Positions 4,639-5,931 of a DNA stretch of 5,931 bases are shown here, piece by piece. The notes below the pieces were generated by a model. It ran no database searches. It saw only the letters and a program-made list of their open reading frames with translations, and was not told the DNA's origin. The stretch is from Planctomycetaceae bacterium. GTDB lineage: Bacteria; Planctomycetota; Planctomycetia; Pirellulales; Thermoguttaceae. The translations under genes and the position numbers were made by a program. How positions within the stretch are numbered: the stretch's first letter is position 1; the number at the start of each line of letters is the position of its first letter. The stretch is from positions 1-5,931 of the forward strand of contig JAIRTV010000492.1 in NCBI GenBank assembly GCA_031254675.1. The letters are read 5' to 3'.

Positions 4639-5925
4639 ATGACGAGAAAATATCATCTTGAAACGCTTGCGATTCATGCGGGTCAAGAAATCGAGCCAAC
4701 AACATTAGCCCGAGCGGTTCCGGTTTACCGGACGACCGCGTACAATTTTAGAAATTCGGAACACGGAGCTAATTTATTTGCTTTGAAAGAATTGGGCAAT
4801 ATTTATTCGCGGCTGATGAATCCGACCAATGATGTTCTTGAAAAGCGTCTTGCGGAACTCGATGGCGGAGTTGCGGGTTTGACGTTATCGAGTGGGACGG
4901 CGGCGATTTATTTTACGATCACCAATATTTTGAGGCAGGGCGATGAATTTGTCACGGCTTCAAATTTATATGGGGGAACGTTTACACAATTCGATGCGAT
5001 TTTGCCGAATCAGGGGATTACGGCTCGTTTTACGCCGGTCAATGATTTCAAGGCGGTTGAAGCGGCGATCAACAATAAAACGCGCGCGATTTTTATTGAA
5101 ACGATTGGCAATCCGGTTCTTGAGGTTGCAGATATTGAGGGTTATGCTAAGGTTGCTCAAAAGTATGAATTACCGCTTATTGTTGATGCGACATTCACGC
5201 CGCCCACTCTTTTGCGTCCGATTGAGTACGGTGCTAATATTGTGATTCATTCTTTATCGAAATGGATTGGTGGTCATGGTACGGGAATTGGTGGAGTGGT
5301 GATTGACGATGGTCGCTTCAACTGGAAGAATCCGAAATTTGCGTTATACAATGAGCCGGATCGTGGTTATCATGGTTTACGTTTTGCGTATGATTTGGGA
5401 CCGCTTTCTCCGTTGGCGTTTATTTTGCGACTTCGGACGGTTGGTTTGCGGAATCAGGGACCGACTTTAGCGCCGGATGCGGCGTGGATTTTCTTGCAAG
5501 GAGTGGAATCGTTACCGCTTCGGGTGGCGCGGCACAGCGACAATGCGTTACGGGTTGCCGTGTATTTGCAAAAACATCCCAAAGTTTCTTGGGTTCGTTA
5601 TCCGGGTCTTGAAGGCGATCCGTCTTATGATTTGGCGAAAAAATATTTGCCCAATGGTGCGGGTGGGATGGTTGTGTTTGGTCTCAAAGCTGGCAAAGAT
5701 GCGGGCATCAAATTGGTGGACAACATCAAACTAGTTAGTTTGCTTGCCAATGTTGGCGATGCGAAAAGTTTGATTATCCACTCGGCAAGTACAACCCATT
5801 CTCAACTAAGCGAAGAAGATCAAAAGAAAGCGGGTTTGAAATCTGATTTGATTCGGCTTTCGATTGGTTTGGAACATATTGATGACATTATTGGATCGCT
5901 TGATGATGCGTTGAAGTTGGTGTAA
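4639..5925 (+). CDS. metY: O-acetylhomoserine aminocarboxypropyltransferase (O-acetylhomoserine sulfhydrylase)
   Basis: This Cys/Met-metabolism PLP enzyme of 428 residues makes homocysteine from O-acetylhomoserine and sulfide, the direct sulfhydrylation route to methionine. Motifs are the N-terminal TLAIHAGQE (9-17), VPVYRTTAYNF (27-37), the PLP-phosphate-binding YSRLMNPTNDVLE from the partner subunit with Tyr56 and Arg58, SSGTAA (84-89), NLYGGT with ring-stacking Tyr111 (109-114), VDATF with Asp183 (182-186), the Schiff-base lysine Lys208 in HSLSKWIGGHGTG (204-216), STTHSQL (384-390), and the carboxylate-binding Arg406 in LIRLSIGLEHIDD. The length and the insert around 220-270 fit MetY rather than the shorter cystathionine gamma-synthase or lyase (about 380-400). 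Two positions differ from the usual motifs: VDATF for VDNTF, and HSASTTH for HPASTTH. The gene ends in TAA TAA. Its place after cysK gives a sulfide-fixing pair. Off the right edge metX would be a common neighbour, but that is not seen here. Confidence 0.94.
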   Translation: MTRKYHLETLAIHAGQEIEPTTLARAVPVYRTTAYNFRNSEHGANLFALKELGNIYSRLMNPTNDVLEKRLAELDGGVAGLTLSSGTAAIYFTITNILRQGDEFVTASNLYGGTFTQFDAILPNQGITARFTPVNDFKAVEAAINNKTRAIFIETIGNPVLEVADIEGYAKVAQKYELPLIVDATFTPPTLLRPIEYGANIVIHSLSKWIGGHGTGIGGVVIDDGRFNWKNPKFALYNEPDRGYHGLRFAYDLGPLSPLAFILRLRTVGLRNQGPTLAPDAAWIFLQGVESLPLRVARHSDNALRVAVYLQKHPKVSWVRYPGLEGDPSYDLAKKYLPNGAGGMVVFGLKAGKDAGIKLVDNIKLVSLLANVGDAKSLIIHSASTTHSQLSEEDQKKAGLKSDLIRLSIGLEHIDDIIGSLDDALKLV

Positions 5926-5931
5926 TAATTT

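Noticed and set aside
4037..5734. Several 64-108-codon frames on both strands inside cysK and metY
   Set aside because: They are out of frame with strongly conserved enzymes, are rich in Arg/Leu or Asn/Arg as expected for shadow frames, and have no start signals of their own.

Overview
The window carries five substantial coding regions from an ordinary biosynthetic part of a bacterial chromosome, plus three doubtful small frames. Base composition is moderately AT-rich. The LL-diaminopimelate aminotransferase begins with the FAERIGGANYGK / EIYKFEKIKRAKR type of N-terminus that I associate with Planctomycetota-like bacteria, and two of the four enzyme genes lack a Shine-Dalgarno sequence. A planctomycete or a related lineage is therefore my best guess, but it rests on remembered family resemblance and not on a search.

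Layout. Positions 1-333 (+) hold the C-terminal end of an unrecognised, acidic, probably disordered protein. It converges on dapL (minus strand, 451-1683), with a short gap that holds weak terminator-like inverted repeats. The 620-bp space between dapL and panB, which are divergent, holds a possible small tail-anchored membrane protein (1831-2184, +), a hairpin in the dapL leader and a good promoter candidate for panB. panB (2304-3095, +) is complete. The 562-bp gap after it holds a long RNA-type hairpin, a possible 58-residue membrane protein on the minus strand, a 14/15-bp direct repeat, an intrinsic-terminator-like structure and a promoter. That promoter leads into cysK (3658-4590) and metY (4639-5925), which are closely spaced, both have strong Shine-Dalgarno sites, and probably form one operon that may continue past the right edge.

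How the genes fit together. dapL makes LL-diaminopimelate for lysine and peptidoglycan. panB makes ketopantoate for pantothenate and CoA. cysK and metY fix sulfide into cysteine (from O-acetylserine) and homocysteine (from O-acetylhomoserine). Three of the four enzymes (DapL, CysK, MetY) use PLP; PanB does not. I see no tRNA, rRNA, CRISPR array, insertion sequence, phage gene or defence system. I found no clear novel system. The most interesting items are the post-panB hairpin, the small hydrophobic proteins, and residue changes at usually conserved sites in DapL, PanB and MetY.
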